13,271 nucleotides of DNA from a bacterium (GTDB lineage: Bacteria; Desulfobacterota; GWC2-55-46): NCBI GenBank assembly GCA_004298725.1, contig SCQA01000062.1, positions 1-13,271 on the forward strand. Direction: 5' to 3'. Position 1 is the first letter of the stretch. Each line of letters starts with the position of its first letter. The position numbers and the translations under genes are program-made. Below are positions 1 through 8,152 of the stretch, piece after piece. The notes beneath the pieces are model-generated. The model was not told the origin of the DNA, did not search any database, and saw nothing but the letters and a program-made list of their open reading frames with translations.

Positions 1-1
1 A

Positions 2-1297
2 CTGAGCAATGCGTCGGTCAGAGTTGAACCCATTGCCGAAGGTTTGATGAACGGCATTGCCCAAAAGGGTGCGCCCGCTTCCCTGGAAGGTTTTGCCGGT
101 TATAATAAGCTCTACGCAAGGCTTGCGGAAATGGCCACTGACGCGATTGTCCTTAAAGACGCGGCAACTCGCCGTTTTATTGACGTAAACGAGGCGGCAG
201 TCGTTATGACCGGATTTAGCAGGGAAGAGCTTCTCGCGCTCGAGCCAACGGATATATTCCCTGCCGCTCTTGCGCGTGAATACACAGCCGTAATGAAAAG
301 ATGGCTTTACGACGGCAAGGGCTATTTGCACGAAATGGCCATAAAGACAAAAGACGGAGCCGAAGTGCCGGTTGATATTTCCGCGGTTGTTGTAGAGATA
401 AACGGCAAAAAGTACGTGCAGGAAATATGGAGGGACATTACAGAGCAAAAATCGTTGCAAGACGCGTTTAAGTCGCAGATACGCGACCTTGAGGACATTG
501 TGCGAAAAAGGACCGGCGAGCTTGAAAACACCATTGAAAAGCTTGAGGCCGCGTATATTAAACTGCAAAATTCCGAGCAGATGCTCGTGCAATCCGCCAA
601 GCTCATCTCTCTTGGAGAAATGGGCGCCGGAATAGCGCATGAGCTTAACAGCCCTATTGCCGGCGTTTTGAGCATTTCAGAGGTGCTTTTGGGGCGCATC
701 AGCAAGGACGACCCCAACCATTATCTTCTTCTCAAGATAAAAGACGCGGCAGTTCGGTCCAAATATATAATTCTTGACATGCTTACCTACGCGAGGCCGT
801 TTAAAGACGAATACAGGGATATATACGTAAACGAAGCCCTGAGATCGACAATGGGCATATTTATTTCGGAAATAAAGACGAGCCGCATAGAAATAGTGGA
901 AAAATTCGACAAGAACTTGCCGCTGGTACGGGCAAATAAAGGTCAGCTTATGGAGGTGTTTTTAAATATTTTAAAGAACGCGCGCGACGCGCTTATGGGC
1001 AAAGGCGTAATATCCATTTCAACGTTTGCCACCAACAGCAACGCTAAGGTGTATGCCGTGGTTGAAATACGCGACACAGGCCCCGGCATACCCCATGATA
1101 TAAAAGAGAGGATATTCGACCCGTTTTTTACAACCAAGGAAAAGGGCGGCGGGCTGAATATCGGCCTTGGCCTTTCAATAGCGCAAAGCATAGTTCATGA
1201 ACACGGCGGCTGGATGGAAGCGGCTAACGCCGCCGGGCATGGCGCCGTATTCAGCGTATATCTTCCCGCCGTTGAAAGCGGAACCATGCTTAATTGA
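2..1297 (+). CDS. Soluble PAS-domain sensor histidine kinase (5' end probably outside window)
   Basis: Cytosolic sensor kinase with no transmembrane segment in the visible part. Numbering from the Met codon at 47: PAS domain about 24-134 ending in a WRDITEQK-type PAC motif, a coiled coil about 138-185, then HisKA with the phospho-accepting H198 in a GIAHELNSP motif. The HATPase domain has an N-box (N307, N311), a G1 box DTGPG at 343-347, an F-box FFTTK at 360-364 and a G2 box GLGLSIA at 373-379, so all catalytic boxes are intact. The frame has no stop back to base 2, and those codons look coding, so the gene probably starts outside the window. An alternative is a start at ATG 47 behind a GAAGG at 38-42, but that spacing is short. 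The next gene is a stand-alone receiver, a plausible partner. The signal sensed is unknown. It is not PilS, which is encoded downstream and is membrane bound. Confidence 0.88.
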   Translation: MSNASVRVEPIAEGLMNGIAQKGAPASLEGFAGYNKLYARLAEMATDAIVLKDAATRRFIDVNEAAVVMTGFSREELLALEPTDIFPAALAREYTAVMKRWLYDGKGYLHEMAIKTKDGAEVPVDISAVVVEINGKKYVQEIWRDITEQKSLQDAFKSQIRDLEDIVRKRTGELENTIEKLEAAYIKLQNSEQMLVQSAKLISLGEMGAGIAHELNSPIAGVLSISEVLLGRISKDDPNHYLLLKIKDAAVRSKYIILDMLTYARPFKDEYRDIYVNEALRSTMGIFISEIKTSRIEIVEKFDKNLPLVRANKGQLMEVFLNILKNARDALMGKGVISISTFATNSNAKVYAVVEIRDTGPGIPHDIKERIFDPFFTTKEKGGGLNIGLGLSIAQSIVHEHGGWMEAANAAGHGAVFSVYLPAVESGTMLN

Positions 1298-1315
1298 CAT
1301 AAGTTTCATAAACGT

Positions 1316-1338
1316 CTTAAAAAAGCGGTTTTTTTAAG
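1316..1338 (+). terminator. A/T-rich hairpin between kinase and receiver genes (weak terminator candidate)
   Basis: The arms CTTAAAAAA (1316-1324) and TTTTTTAAG (1330-1338) are perfect complements around a 5-nt loop. The stem has only two G-C pairs and ends 18 nt before the receiver start codon. It could attenuate readthrough from the kinase gene or simply be a chance A/T palindrome. The second arm is itself T-rich, but no separate U-tract follows. Confidence 0.25.
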
Positions 1339-1356
1339 GTGTTCGCATAAAAAATA

Positions 1357-1809
1357 ATGAAGACGCTACCGCCAACGGCAACGCATAGTGAACCCATAAA
1401 AAAGCCTCGCGCACAAAAGGACGGCGGGTTTGCGCGCCTGCAAAACCACCGGAGCATACTCGTCGTTGACGACGACGAGGCCGTCTGCATAGGCATATGC
1501 GAAACGTTAAAAGACGCCGGTTTTAACGCCATTTACGCGACAAACGGCAAGGACGCCATTGCGTCGGTTAAAAGCGCGCCTTGTTCGCTGATATTCATGG
1601 ATATGATGATGCCTGGCTTAAACGGCCTTGATACGTACAGAAGAATACGTGAGGTAAGTCCGGTTACAAGGGTTGTTCTTTTTACAGGCTATTTCAAGGA
1701 CGTTGACAAGGCCATTTACACAGGCATACGCGAGGGCATGATAGACGTTTACCTTAGAAAACCATTCTATGCCGAAGAGATAATAAGTACCGCCATGAGA
1801 TTTTGCTGA
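1357..1809 (+). CDS. Single-domain response regulator (CheY/Spo0F-like receiver)
   Basis: 150-residue stand-alone receiver with no DNA-binding or enzymatic output domain. The first 30 residues are basic and low in structure; the receiver fold starts near residue 33. Acidic-pocket residues D38-D40 lie in a VVDDDE motif. The predicted phosphoacceptor is D82 in FMDMMMPG, the switch Thr is T110 in LFTGY, and the conserved Lys is K135 in RKPF. The protein ends 15 residues after KPF, so nothing is fused to it. An in-frame stop at 1348-1350 makes ATG 1357 the earliest start; no clear Shine-Dalgarno is visible (AAGG at 1336-1339 is too far away). It lies 59 nt after the PAS kinase and is probably its partner (inference). 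A receiver of this type either binds a target protein or relays phosphate; beside T4P genes it could influence motility or pilus function, but the sequence does not prove this. Confidence 0.9.
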   Translation: MKTLPPTATHSEPIKKPRAQKDGGFARLQNHRSILVVDDDEAVCIGICETLKDAGFNAIYATNGKDAIASVKSAPCSLIFMDMMMPGLNGLDTYRRIREVSPVTRVVLFTGYFKDVDKAIYTGIREGMIDVYLRKPFYAEEIISTAMRFC

Positions 1810-1867
1810 TGATTCAAAAGAAAGTTAGCTGGTATCCGTTAACGGTTTTCAGTGAAGGAAAATTGGC

Positions 1868-1898
1868 AAGTGGCGGGCAACGCCCGCCACTTTTCTTT
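1868..1898 (+). terminator. Intrinsic terminator after the receiver gene
   Basis: Perfect 11-bp G/C-rich stem: AAGTGGCGGGC (1868-1878) pairs with GCCCGCCACTT (1882-1892) around a 3-nt AAC loop. It is followed by TTCTTT, which with the last two stem bases makes a U-rich tract. It lies 59 nt after the receiver stop codon and separates the kinase/receiver unit from the pilB operon. Confidence 0.9.
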
Positions 1899-1915
1899 GA
1901 GGCAGGGTAATAGCG

Positions 1916-1964
1916 GCGCTTCAGCGCGCATATTTTTCATTCTCGTGTTTTTAATCTGAAGCGC
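1916..1964 (+). repeat. Inverted repeat upstream of the pilB promoter
   Basis: GCGCTTCAG (1916-1924) and CTGAAGCGC (1956-1964) are perfect 9-bp complements separated by 31 nt. The loop is A/T-rich and no U-tract follows, so this is not a canonical terminator. Just downstream the octamer TGCGGAAA occurs twice (1976-1983 and 1995-2002), 19 nt apart. The region lies between the terminator at 1898 and the promoter at 2052 and contains no credible ORF. It could be an operator or a chance repeat. Confidence 0.4.
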
Positions 1965-2051
1965 TCCGAACAACATGCGGAAACATGAGGGTTGTGCGGA
2001 AAAATAATGCGTTCAAAGCCGCTTTGCAAACTGAAAAAACCTTGATAAACC

Positions 2052-2080
2052 TTGACATAACATTATATTTTATATACTAT
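2052..2080 (+). promoter_or_regulatory. Putative sigma-70 promoter for the pilB operon
   Basis: A perfect -35 hexamer TTGACA (2052-2057) is followed by A/T-rich DNA with TATACT at 2073-2078 (15-nt spacer) or TACTAT at 2075-2080 (17-nt spacer) as the -10 element. It is 43 nt upstream of the pilB ATG and downstream of the preceding operon's terminator, where a promoter is expected. No GG-N10-GC sigma-54 element was seen here, unlike upstream of the pilins. Confidence 0.6.
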
Positions 2081-2122
2081 ATCTGAATTGCGACAAATTT
2101 TGTCACTAAGCAACGGTAAACA

Positions 2123-3826
2123 ATGACGGATAGAATTGGCGAGCTGTTAGTAAGAGAAAAACTGATTACATCCGACCAGCTCAAGAAGGCCATTGACGAA
2201 CAAAAAACCGGCGGCGGACGTCTTGGTTTCAACCTTACTAAGCTTGGCTTTATAACTGAAAAAAACCTCACCTCATTTCTCAGCAAGCAGTACGGCATAC
2301 CTACGGTCGAGCTTGCCACGCAAGAGATCGACCACGAAGTAGTCAAGCTAATCCCGGAAGACGTAGCCCAGAAGTATCAGGTAATTCCAATCAGCAGAAC
2401 AGGCGCCACGCTCGTAGTGGCTATGGCGGACCCGTCAAACATCTTTGCCATAGACGACATAAAGTTTTTAACCGGCTATAACGTAGAGCCTCTCGTAGCC
2501 TCGGACGCGGCCATCAAGCTCGCCATAGAGAAGCACTATGAATCATCTGACGCCGGCCTCGGTCTTGAGGGCATGTTAAGCGAGTTTGATGAAGTTGACA
2601 TGGAGGTTGTAAGGGAAGAAGACGAAGTTGACGTTGCCGACCTTAAAAAAGCCGTTGAAGACGCTCCGGTCGTAAAGCTTGTAAATTTAATTCTAACCGA
2701 CGCCATAAAAAGAGGCGCCAGCGACATACACATCGAGCCTTACGAAAAAGCCTTTCGCGTGCGCTACCGCGTTGACGGCGTGCTTAGCGAAGTAATGAAG
2801 CCGCCCATGAAGCTCAAGAACGCAATCGTGTCGAGAATCAAGATTATGAGCAACCTCGACATAGCCGAAAGAAGGCTTCCTCAGGACGGCAGAATCAAGT
2901 TAAAGCTCGCTAAAAACAAGGAAATGGATTATCGCGTTTCCGTGCTTCCGACTCTTTTCGGCGAGAAGGTCTGTTGCCGCCTTCTTGATAAAGGCAATCT
3001 TCAGCTTGACATGACAAAGCTCGGGTTTGAGCAAAAGGCGCTTGACGACTTCATGCACGCCATTCATAAGCCGTGGGGCATAGTGCTTGTAACGGGCCCC
3101 ACTGGAAGCGGAAAAACCACAACGCTGTATTCCGCTCTTTCCGAGCTTAACAAGATAACCGAAAATATATCAACAGCCGAAGATCCGGTTGAATTCAACC
3201 TCATGGGCATTAACCAGTGCCAGATGCACGAGGATATAGGCCTTAACTTTGCCGCGGCTCTGCGTTCATTTCTAAGGCAGGACCCCGACGTTATAATGGT
3301 CGGAGAGGTAAGAGACTACGAAACCGCTGAAATTGCCATAAAGGCCGCGCTTACCGGGCACATGGTGCTTTCAACGCTCCATACCAACGACGCTCCAAGC
3401 ACCGTAAACAGGCTTCTTAACATGGGCATTGAGCCGTTCCTCGTATCTTCGGCGTGCAACCTTATTCTCGCGCAGAGGCTCGCGAGAAAAATATGCAAGG
3501 ACTGCAAGGTGGAGATACAGGTGCCTGAGAAGGCATTTGTTGACATGGGCTTGTCGCCGGCTGAAGCAAAGAAGATGAAGGCGTACAAGGGCAACGGTTG
3601 CGCCACGTGCGGCGGAAGCGGTTACAAGGGTAGAATAGCCCTTTACGAGGTTATGCCGTTTACGGATACTCTAAAAGAGCTTGTGCTTACCGGCGCGTCC
3701 GCCGCCGAACTGAAGAGGGCCGCCATAAAAGACGGCATGAAGTCCCTTCGCATGAGCGGCATTACCAAGGTGGGCGAGGGCGTTTCAACCATTGAAGAAA
3801 TAATGCGAGTAACAATGGCCGATTGA
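2123..3826 (+). CDS. pilB: Type IV pilus assembly (extension) ATPase PilB
   Basis: 567-residue GspE/PilB-family hexameric ATPase, normal length for PilB. It powers pilin polymerisation from the cytoplasmic face of the inner membrane by acting on PilC. The N-terminal GspE_N domain is about residues 1-145, followed by an acidic linker (150-175) and the ATPase core. Motifs: GASDIHIEP near 198-206, Walker A GPTGSGKT 325-332, Asp box with E353, D354 and E357, Walker B LRQDPDVIMVGEVRD with E395, and His box TGHMVLSTLHTND with H413 and H420. Two CxxC pairs (C458/C461 and C493/C496) form the zinc-binding tetracysteine found in PilB/GspE but not in PilT, which separates it from its neighbour. Start at ATG 2123: the protein opens directly with the family's DRIGELLV...LIT pattern, although the Shine-Dalgarno is weak. 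It is the first gene of the pilB-pilT-pilC run, 103 nt before pilT. Confidence 0.97.
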   Translation: MTDRIGELLVREKLITSDQLKKAIDEQKTGGGRLGFNLTKLGFITEKNLTSFLSKQYGIPTVELATQEIDHEVVKLIPEDVAQKYQVIPISRTGATLVVAMADPSNIFAIDDIKFLTGYNVEPLVASDAAIKLAIEKHYESSDAGLGLEGMLSEFDEVDMEVVREEDEVDVADLKKAVEDAPVVKLVNLILTDAIKRGASDIHIEPYEKAFRVRYRVDGVLSEVMKPPMKLKNAIVSRIKIMSNLDIAERRLPQDGRIKLKLAKNKEMDYRVSVLPTLFGEKVCCRLLDKGNLQLDMTKLGFEQKALDDFMHAIHKPWGIVLVTGPTGSGKTTTLYSALSELNKITENISTAEDPVEFNLMGINQCQMHEDIGLNFAAALRSFLRQDPDVIMVGEVRDYETAEIAIKAALTGHMVLSTLHTNDAPSTVNRLLNMGIEPFLVSSACNLILAQRLARKICKDCKVEIQVPEKAFVDMGLSPAEAKKMKAYKGNGCATCGGSGYKGRIALYEVMPFTDTLKELVLTGASAAELKRAAIKDGMKSLRMSGITKVGEGVSTIEEIMRVTMAD

Positions 3827-3929
3827 CGGACTTGCCGGTTATGTGACTAAAGTCCTACGCTGTAATCTGTTAATATTATAAATTAAGGGTTGGGGCAAGG
3901 CGCTTTTAAACGGCGCGCGAGGAGAAAAA

Positions 3930-5060
3930 ATGGTAGGTGAGGTCACCGGGCAGGTTGCAACGCAGTACAATCTTCAGGAGCTTTTGAGGCTGATGATAGA
4001 GGTCGGCGGTTCTGATTTGCACTTATCCGCCGGAACGCCACCGAGGATAAGGGTCAACGGCAAGCTTGCGCCCATGACCGGCGGAACCATGCTTAACAGC
4101 GTTGATACCAAACAACTCTGTTACGCTATACTTACTGATATACAAAAACACAAGTTTGAAGAAGAGAACGAGCTTGACTTTTCGTTCGGCTTAAAGGGTC
4201 TGTCGCGCTTTAGGGGAAATTTGTTTGTTCAGCGAGGCACGGTAGCGGGCGTATTCAGGACCATACCGTTCAAGATAAAGACGTTTCAGGAGCTTGGCCT
4301 TCCCAGTATATTTGAAGACTTATGCAAGAAGCCGCGCGGTCTTGTGCTTGTAACAGGTCCCACCGGAAGCGGCAAATCCACGACGCTTGCTTCAATGATA
4401 GACAGAATCAATTCCGACCGCTTTGAACACATTATTACAATTGAAGACCCTATAGAGTACCTTCATCAATCGAAAACAGCGCTTGTAAACCAGAGGGAGG
4501 TCGGTTACGACACTTACGGTTTTAAAAAGGCGCTGAAGTATGTTTTACGGCAGGACCCCGACGTCGTTCTTCTTGGCGAGCTTCGCGACGTTGAAACCAT
4601 AGAAACGGCTCTGACCATTGCTGAAACAGGGCATCTTTGCCTTGCTACGCTTCATACTAACTCATGCGTTCAAACTATAAACAGGGTCGTTGACGTATTT
4701 CCTTCTCATCAACAACCGCAGATAAGGGCGCAGTTGTCTTTTGTGCTCGAAGGCGTCATTTCACAGCTTCTTATACCGAGGGCCGACGGCAAAGGTAGAG
4801 TTGCCGCGCTTGAAGTCATGGTGCCGAACGCCGCCATAAGAAACCTTATAAGAGAGGACAAAGTTCATCAGGTGTATTCCCAGATGCAGGTCGGCCAGAC
4901 CAAGTTCGGCATGCAGACTATGAACCAGAGTCTTATTAACCTGTATACAAGAAGGCTTATCGCCCTTGAAGAAGCCATAGGCAGAAGCCCGGAGCAGGAC
5001 GAACTTAGGCAGATGCTTGCCAACGCCGGCGTTCTAAGGCCGGGCGCTCCCCCGAGGTAG
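3930..5060 (+). CDS. pilT: Type IV pilus retraction ATPase PilT
   Basis: 376-residue PilT-family hexameric ATPase that drives pilus depolymerisation and twitching. The N-terminal PAS-like domain contains the GGSDLHLSAGTPPRIRVNG block (26-44). The RecA-like domain carries Walker A GPTGSGKS 143-150, Asp box IEDPIE with E172, D173 and E176, Walker B LRQDPDVVLLGELRD with E217, and His box TGHLCLATLHTN with H235 and H242. The PilT-specific AIRNLIRE motif is at 302-309, and there is no CxxC zinc motif, so it is PilT and not PilB. It is slightly longer than PilT proteins of about 345 residues because of a C-terminal tail that ends in prolines. Start supported by GAGGAG at 3919-3924, 5 nt before the ATG. 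It lies between pilB and pilC, as in Geobacter. It could be one of several PilT paralogues in the genome. Confidence 0.96.
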   Translation: MVGEVTGQVATQYNLQELLRLMIEVGGSDLHLSAGTPPRIRVNGKLAPMTGGTMLNSVDTKQLCYAILTDIQKHKFEEENELDFSFGLKGLSRFRGNLFVQRGTVAGVFRTIPFKIKTFQELGLPSIFEDLCKKPRGLVLVTGPTGSGKSTTLASMIDRINSDRFEHIITIEDPIEYLHQSKTALVNQREVGYDTYGFKKALKYVLRQDPDVVLLGELRDVETIETALTIAETGHLCLATLHTNSCVQTINRVVDVFPSHQQPQIRAQLSFVLEGVISQLLIPRADGKGRVAALEVMVPNAAIRNLIREDKVHQVYSQMQVGQTKFGMQTMNQSLINLYTRRLIALEEAIGRSPEQDELRQMLANAGVLRPGAPPR

Positions 5061-5159
5061 TTGAAAGGATGTGAATGGTGAATAGAAGCAGATAACTTAA
5101 CTAATTTATTTTGCCGATAAACTTAAAGCCGTTCAAAAATAAAACAGGCGGATAAACTT

Positions 5160-6377
5160 ATGGCGATATTCTCGTACACCGCAAAGACTGCCGGCGGCGA
5201 TGAAAAAAGAGGCGAGGTAACCGCGGCAAATATGGCTCAGGCAACCGCGGCGATAAGGCGTCAGGGTCTTATTCCGTCCGCCATCAGCGAGAAAAAAGGC
5301 GGGTTGTCTTTTAACATAAAACTGCCGAGTTTCGGAGGCGGCGTAAAGACAAAGGAAATCGTCATCTTCAGCAGGCAGTTCGCCACCATGATAGACGCTG
5401 GCCTGCCGCTTGTGCAGTGCCTTGACATACTTGCCGGCCAGCAGGAAAATCCTGAGTTTAAGAAAGTTCTGCTTGACGTTAAAGGGGCTGTTGAAGGCGG
5501 TTCCACTTTTGCCGACGCGCTCAGAAAACACCCTAAGGTTTTCGACCAGCTTTACGTAAACCTGATAGCCGCCGGCGAAGTCGGCGGCATACTCGACACC
5601 ATACTTAACAGACTTTCCGCGTTTCTTGAAAAGGCCGAGAAGTTAAAAGGCAAAATAAAGGGCGCGATGACTTACCCTTCGGCCGTTATCGTTATAGCCA
5701 CGCTTGTCGTTACCGGCCTTCTTATATGGGTCGTGCCGATATTTAAAGATATGTTCGCCGGCTTCGGCCAGGCGCTTCCGGCGCCGACGCAGATGGTCGT
5801 TAACATGAGCAACGCGCTAAGGCAGGCGTGGTGGGCAATATTCGGCGCCATCGGCGGCATAATATTCGGGTTAAAGGCATTTTATAAAACCGCAAACGGT
5901 AGGAAGACGCTCGACGCGGTTTTTTTAAAACTTCCGGTGCTTGGCGACCTTATCAGAAAGACGGCAGTCGCGCGTTTTACGCGCACGCTTGGAACGATGC
6001 TTTCAAGCGGCGTACCCATACTTGAAGCCCTTGAGATCGTCTCGCAGACGGCAGGCAACGTCATAATAGAAGCGGCCATAATGAAGGCCCGCACGAGCCT
6101 TAGTCAGGGTAAAACCCTTGCCGAACCGCTTATGGAAACGAAAGTCTTTCCGGGCATGGTCACTCAGATGATAGCCGTAGGCGAATCCACCGGCGCCCTT
6201 GACACAATGCTTACGAAGATTGCCGATTTTTACGAAGAAGAGGTTGACGCCGCTGTGGACGCGCTTACTTCTCTTATTGAACCCATGTTGATGGCTTTTT
6301 TGGGTGTAGTGGTAGGCGGGCTTGTCATCGCGCTTTACCTGCCGATATTCCAGATAGCCGGCGCCGCCTCAAGCTAA
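5160..6377 (+). CDS. pilC: Type IV pilus inner-membrane platform protein PilC
   Basis: 405-residue T2SSF/PilC-family polytopic protein that couples PilB and PilT to pilin insertion and removal. It has an N-terminal cytoplasmic segment opening with FSYTAKT, then two homologous T2SSF domains at about 70-193 and 273-395. Likely membrane segments are about 173-195, 222-241 and 374-396. Family signatures are visible: FSRQFATMIDAGLPL at 70-84, the first-domain GEVGG at 139-143, and GESTGALDTM at 341-350 in the second domain. Length is normal and nothing is broken. The ATG is preceded by AGGCGG (5146-5151) with 8-nt spacing. It lies 99 nt after pilT and 75 nt before the chosen pilS start, and is probably cotranscribed with pilB and pilT. 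Confidence 0.97.
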   Translation: MAIFSYTAKTAGGDEKRGEVTAANMAQATAAIRRQGLIPSAISEKKGGLSFNIKLPSFGGGVKTKEIVIFSRQFATMIDAGLPLVQCLDILAGQQENPEFKKVLLDVKGAVEGGSTFADALRKHPKVFDQLYVNLIAAGEVGGILDTILNRLSAFLEKAEKLKGKIKGAMTYPSAVIVIATLVVTGLLIWVVPIFKDMFAGFGQALPAPTQMVVNMSNALRQAWWAIFGAIGGIIFGLKAFYKTANGRKTLDAVFLKLPVLGDLIRKTAVARFTRTLGTMLSSGVPILEALEIVSQTAGNVIIEAAIMKARTSLSQGKTLAEPLMETKVFPGMVTQMIAVGESTGALDTMLTKIADFYEEEVDAAVDALTSLIEPMLMAFLGVVVGGLVIALYLPIFQIAGAASS

Positions 6378-6402
6378 CGTGTTGCTTAGAGTAAATGACT
6401 TT

Positions 6403-6430
6403 CGCGGCGGCTTTTTATACCGTTGCCGCG
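6403..6430 (+). other. Hairpin between pilC and pilS
   Basis: CGCGGCGGC (6403-6411) pairs with GTTGCCGCG (6422-6430), giving a 9-bp stem with two G-U wobbles and a 10-nt T-rich loop. It occludes a TTG (6423) that would be the longest pilS start. No U-tract follows, so it is more likely an RNA-processing, stability or attenuation element than a full terminator. Confidence 0.4.
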
Positions 6431-6452
6431 CCAAGCACGGGTAACACAGCGC

Positions 6453-8123
6453 ATGACGCAGGTCAATCAGCCAAATCCGCTTAGAGCACGGCTTCTGGCC
6501 ATGATGCTTTTAAGGGCCGTGCTTTCAATTGCCTTTCTCGGCATTACGGCGTGGTTTCAGATTAAGCAGGTTTCATTTGCCCAGCCGGCGTTTTATCCGT
6601 TTTACGCCATTGTAATAATCATCAGTATTCTGACTATTCTTTACGCTGTTTCATTAAGCCGTATAGTCAACCTGCGCCTTTTCACGTACGTTCAGGTTAC
6701 TGTTGATATAGCGCTTGTTACCGTTGCCGTGTATATAACAGGCGGTATAGAGAGCTACCTTACGATACTTTACGCTCTCTCTGTTTTGGGAAGCGGCATG
6801 TTGCTTAACAGGGCTGGCGGGTTTTATGCCGCAACCATGTCAAGCGTCGCTTACGGCGTGCTGATTGAAATGGATTTTTACAGGATGCTTCCGTCAAGGT
6901 ATAAAGTATTCTGGACGCATGTTGATTTTGCTTGGCAGGATGTTTTCATTAACATATTCAGCAACTTTCTTGCTTTTTTCACGATAGCGTACCTTGCCGG
7001 GTATCTTACTCAAAAGACCGCCGAGGTTGAAAAGGAACTGCTGGAAAAAGGCATTGACTACGATAAGCTTGAGAGGCTTTCAAAACACGTTTTCGAGCGC
7101 ATATCAAGCGGCATAATGACGCTTGACAGGGAATTAAGAATTACCTCTTTTAATAAGGCGGCTGAGGATATATCCGGGTATACGTTCCGCGAAGTTTATT
7201 ACGGAAAAGTAGGCGATTTCTTCCCGGGACTCGTGGCTGACAGCGCGCAGAGCGCTTTACAGGATGTAAGAACGGAGAAGGTTTTTACGAGTAAGGACGG
7301 TTCTGAGCGAATCATAGGGTTTACTCTTGCCGGAGCTCAGGGCGGTTTCACTGCCGCCCCTGATGACGCGGCAGTGATTGTGATATTTCAAGACCTTACC
7401 GATATAAAGGCCATGGAGGAGCAATTAAGGCGGGCTGAGAGGTTAAAAGCTCTCGGCGAGCTTTCCGTAGGCATAGCCCATGAGATACGAAATCCGCTTG
7501 CTTCCATAAGCGGTTCGATACAGGTTTTAAAGGGCGACGAGCGTTTTAAAGGCGACGACCTCAGGCTTATGGACATAGTTCTAAGAGAAACCGACCGGCT
7601 GAATTTGCTTATAACCGATTTTCTCGTCTTTGCGAAGCCGGCTCAGGAAAAGAGAAGCAAGTTTGATTTAAGCGCCGCTATCAAAGACACGCTTGAGATG
7701 TTTAGAAATTCGCCTCAAGCCGTTGATATTGCCATCAACGCCGCTTTTGACAACGGCATATGCGTAGAAGGCGATCAGCGCCAGATAAAGCAGGTTTTTT
7801 GGAATATGCTTGTAAACGCGGCTCACGCCATTGACGGCCGCGGAGCCATATCCGTAACGGCGTCTGTTCGGCGCTTTTCCGGCGGCAGTGACTTTGCCGA
7901 GGTTTTAGTGTCTGATACCGGCAAGGGCATTGACGCAAAAGACATGGGACGGATATTCGACCCTTTTTATTCAACAAAGGACTTCGGCACCGGGCTTGGC
8001 CTTGCCATAGCGCATAGAATAGTTGAAAGCCACGGCGGCTCCATAGAGGTAAGAAGCGCGCTTGGTAGCGGCGCTGTTTTTACCGTTACGTTGCCGCTTG
8101 CGGATAAGCCTGCCGTGAACTGA
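6453..8123 (+). CDS. pilS: Membrane sensor histidine kinase PilS
   Basis: Sensor kinase of the PilS/PilR pair; in pseudomonads PilS senses pilin in the inner membrane and controls pilA transcription. Numbering from ATG 6453 (556 residues): about six membrane segments near 14-35, 49-68, 82-98, 102-118, 122-140 and 164-185, a cytoplasmic PAS domain about 206-315, then HisKA with H343 in VGIAHEIRNPLAS. The HATPase has an N-box with N455, G1 DTGKG 488-492, F-box FDPFYSTK about 502-509 and G2 GTGLGLAIA about 512-520. All catalytic boxes are intact. Start choice: the frame opens at TTG 6423, but that codon lies inside a hairpin and has only a poor GGCGG at 12-nt spacing. ATG 6453 fits the usual short tail before the first helix, yet lacks a good Shine-Dalgarno, so the start is uncertain. 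The position between pilC and pilR supports the name. Confidence 0.93.
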   Translation: MTQVNQPNPLRARLLAMMLLRAVLSIAFLGITAWFQIKQVSFAQPAFYPFYAIVIIISILTILYAVSLSRIVNLRLFTYVQVTVDIALVTVAVYITGGIESYLTILYALSVLGSGMLLNRAGGFYAATMSSVAYGVLIEMDFYRMLPSRYKVFWTHVDFAWQDVFINIFSNFLAFFTIAYLAGYLTQKTAEVEKELLEKGIDYDKLERLSKHVFERISSGIMTLDRELRITSFNKAAEDISGYTFREVYYGKVGDFFPGLVADSAQSALQDVRTEKVFTSKDGSERIIGFTLAGAQGGFTAAPDDAAVIVIFQDLTDIKAMEEQLRRAERLKALGELSVGIAHEIRNPLASISGSIQVLKGDERFKGDDLRLMDIVLRETDRLNLLITDFLVFAKPAQEKRSKFDLSAAIKDTLEMFRNSPQAVDIAINAAFDNGICVEGDQRQIKQVFWNMLVNAAHAIDGRGAISVTASVRRFSGGSDFAEVLVSDTGKGIDAKDMGRIFDPFYSTKDFGTGLGLAIAHRIVESHGGSIEVRSALGSGAVFTVTLPLADKPAVN

Positions 8124-8152
8124 AATATGGAGTCAACAAAAGTTAACATTTG

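Noticed and set aside
3885..3912. Possible GG-N10-GC sigma-54 element before pilT
   Set aside because: The spacing can be fitted in a G-rich run, but the flanking bases do not match TGGCA or TTGC, unlike the two pilin promoters.
5116..5160. Direct repeat GATAAACTTA before pilC (5116-5125 and 5151-5160)
   Set aside because: Only 10 nt long and A/T-rich; the second copy simply overlaps the spacer and start codon. No further structure supports a regulatory role.
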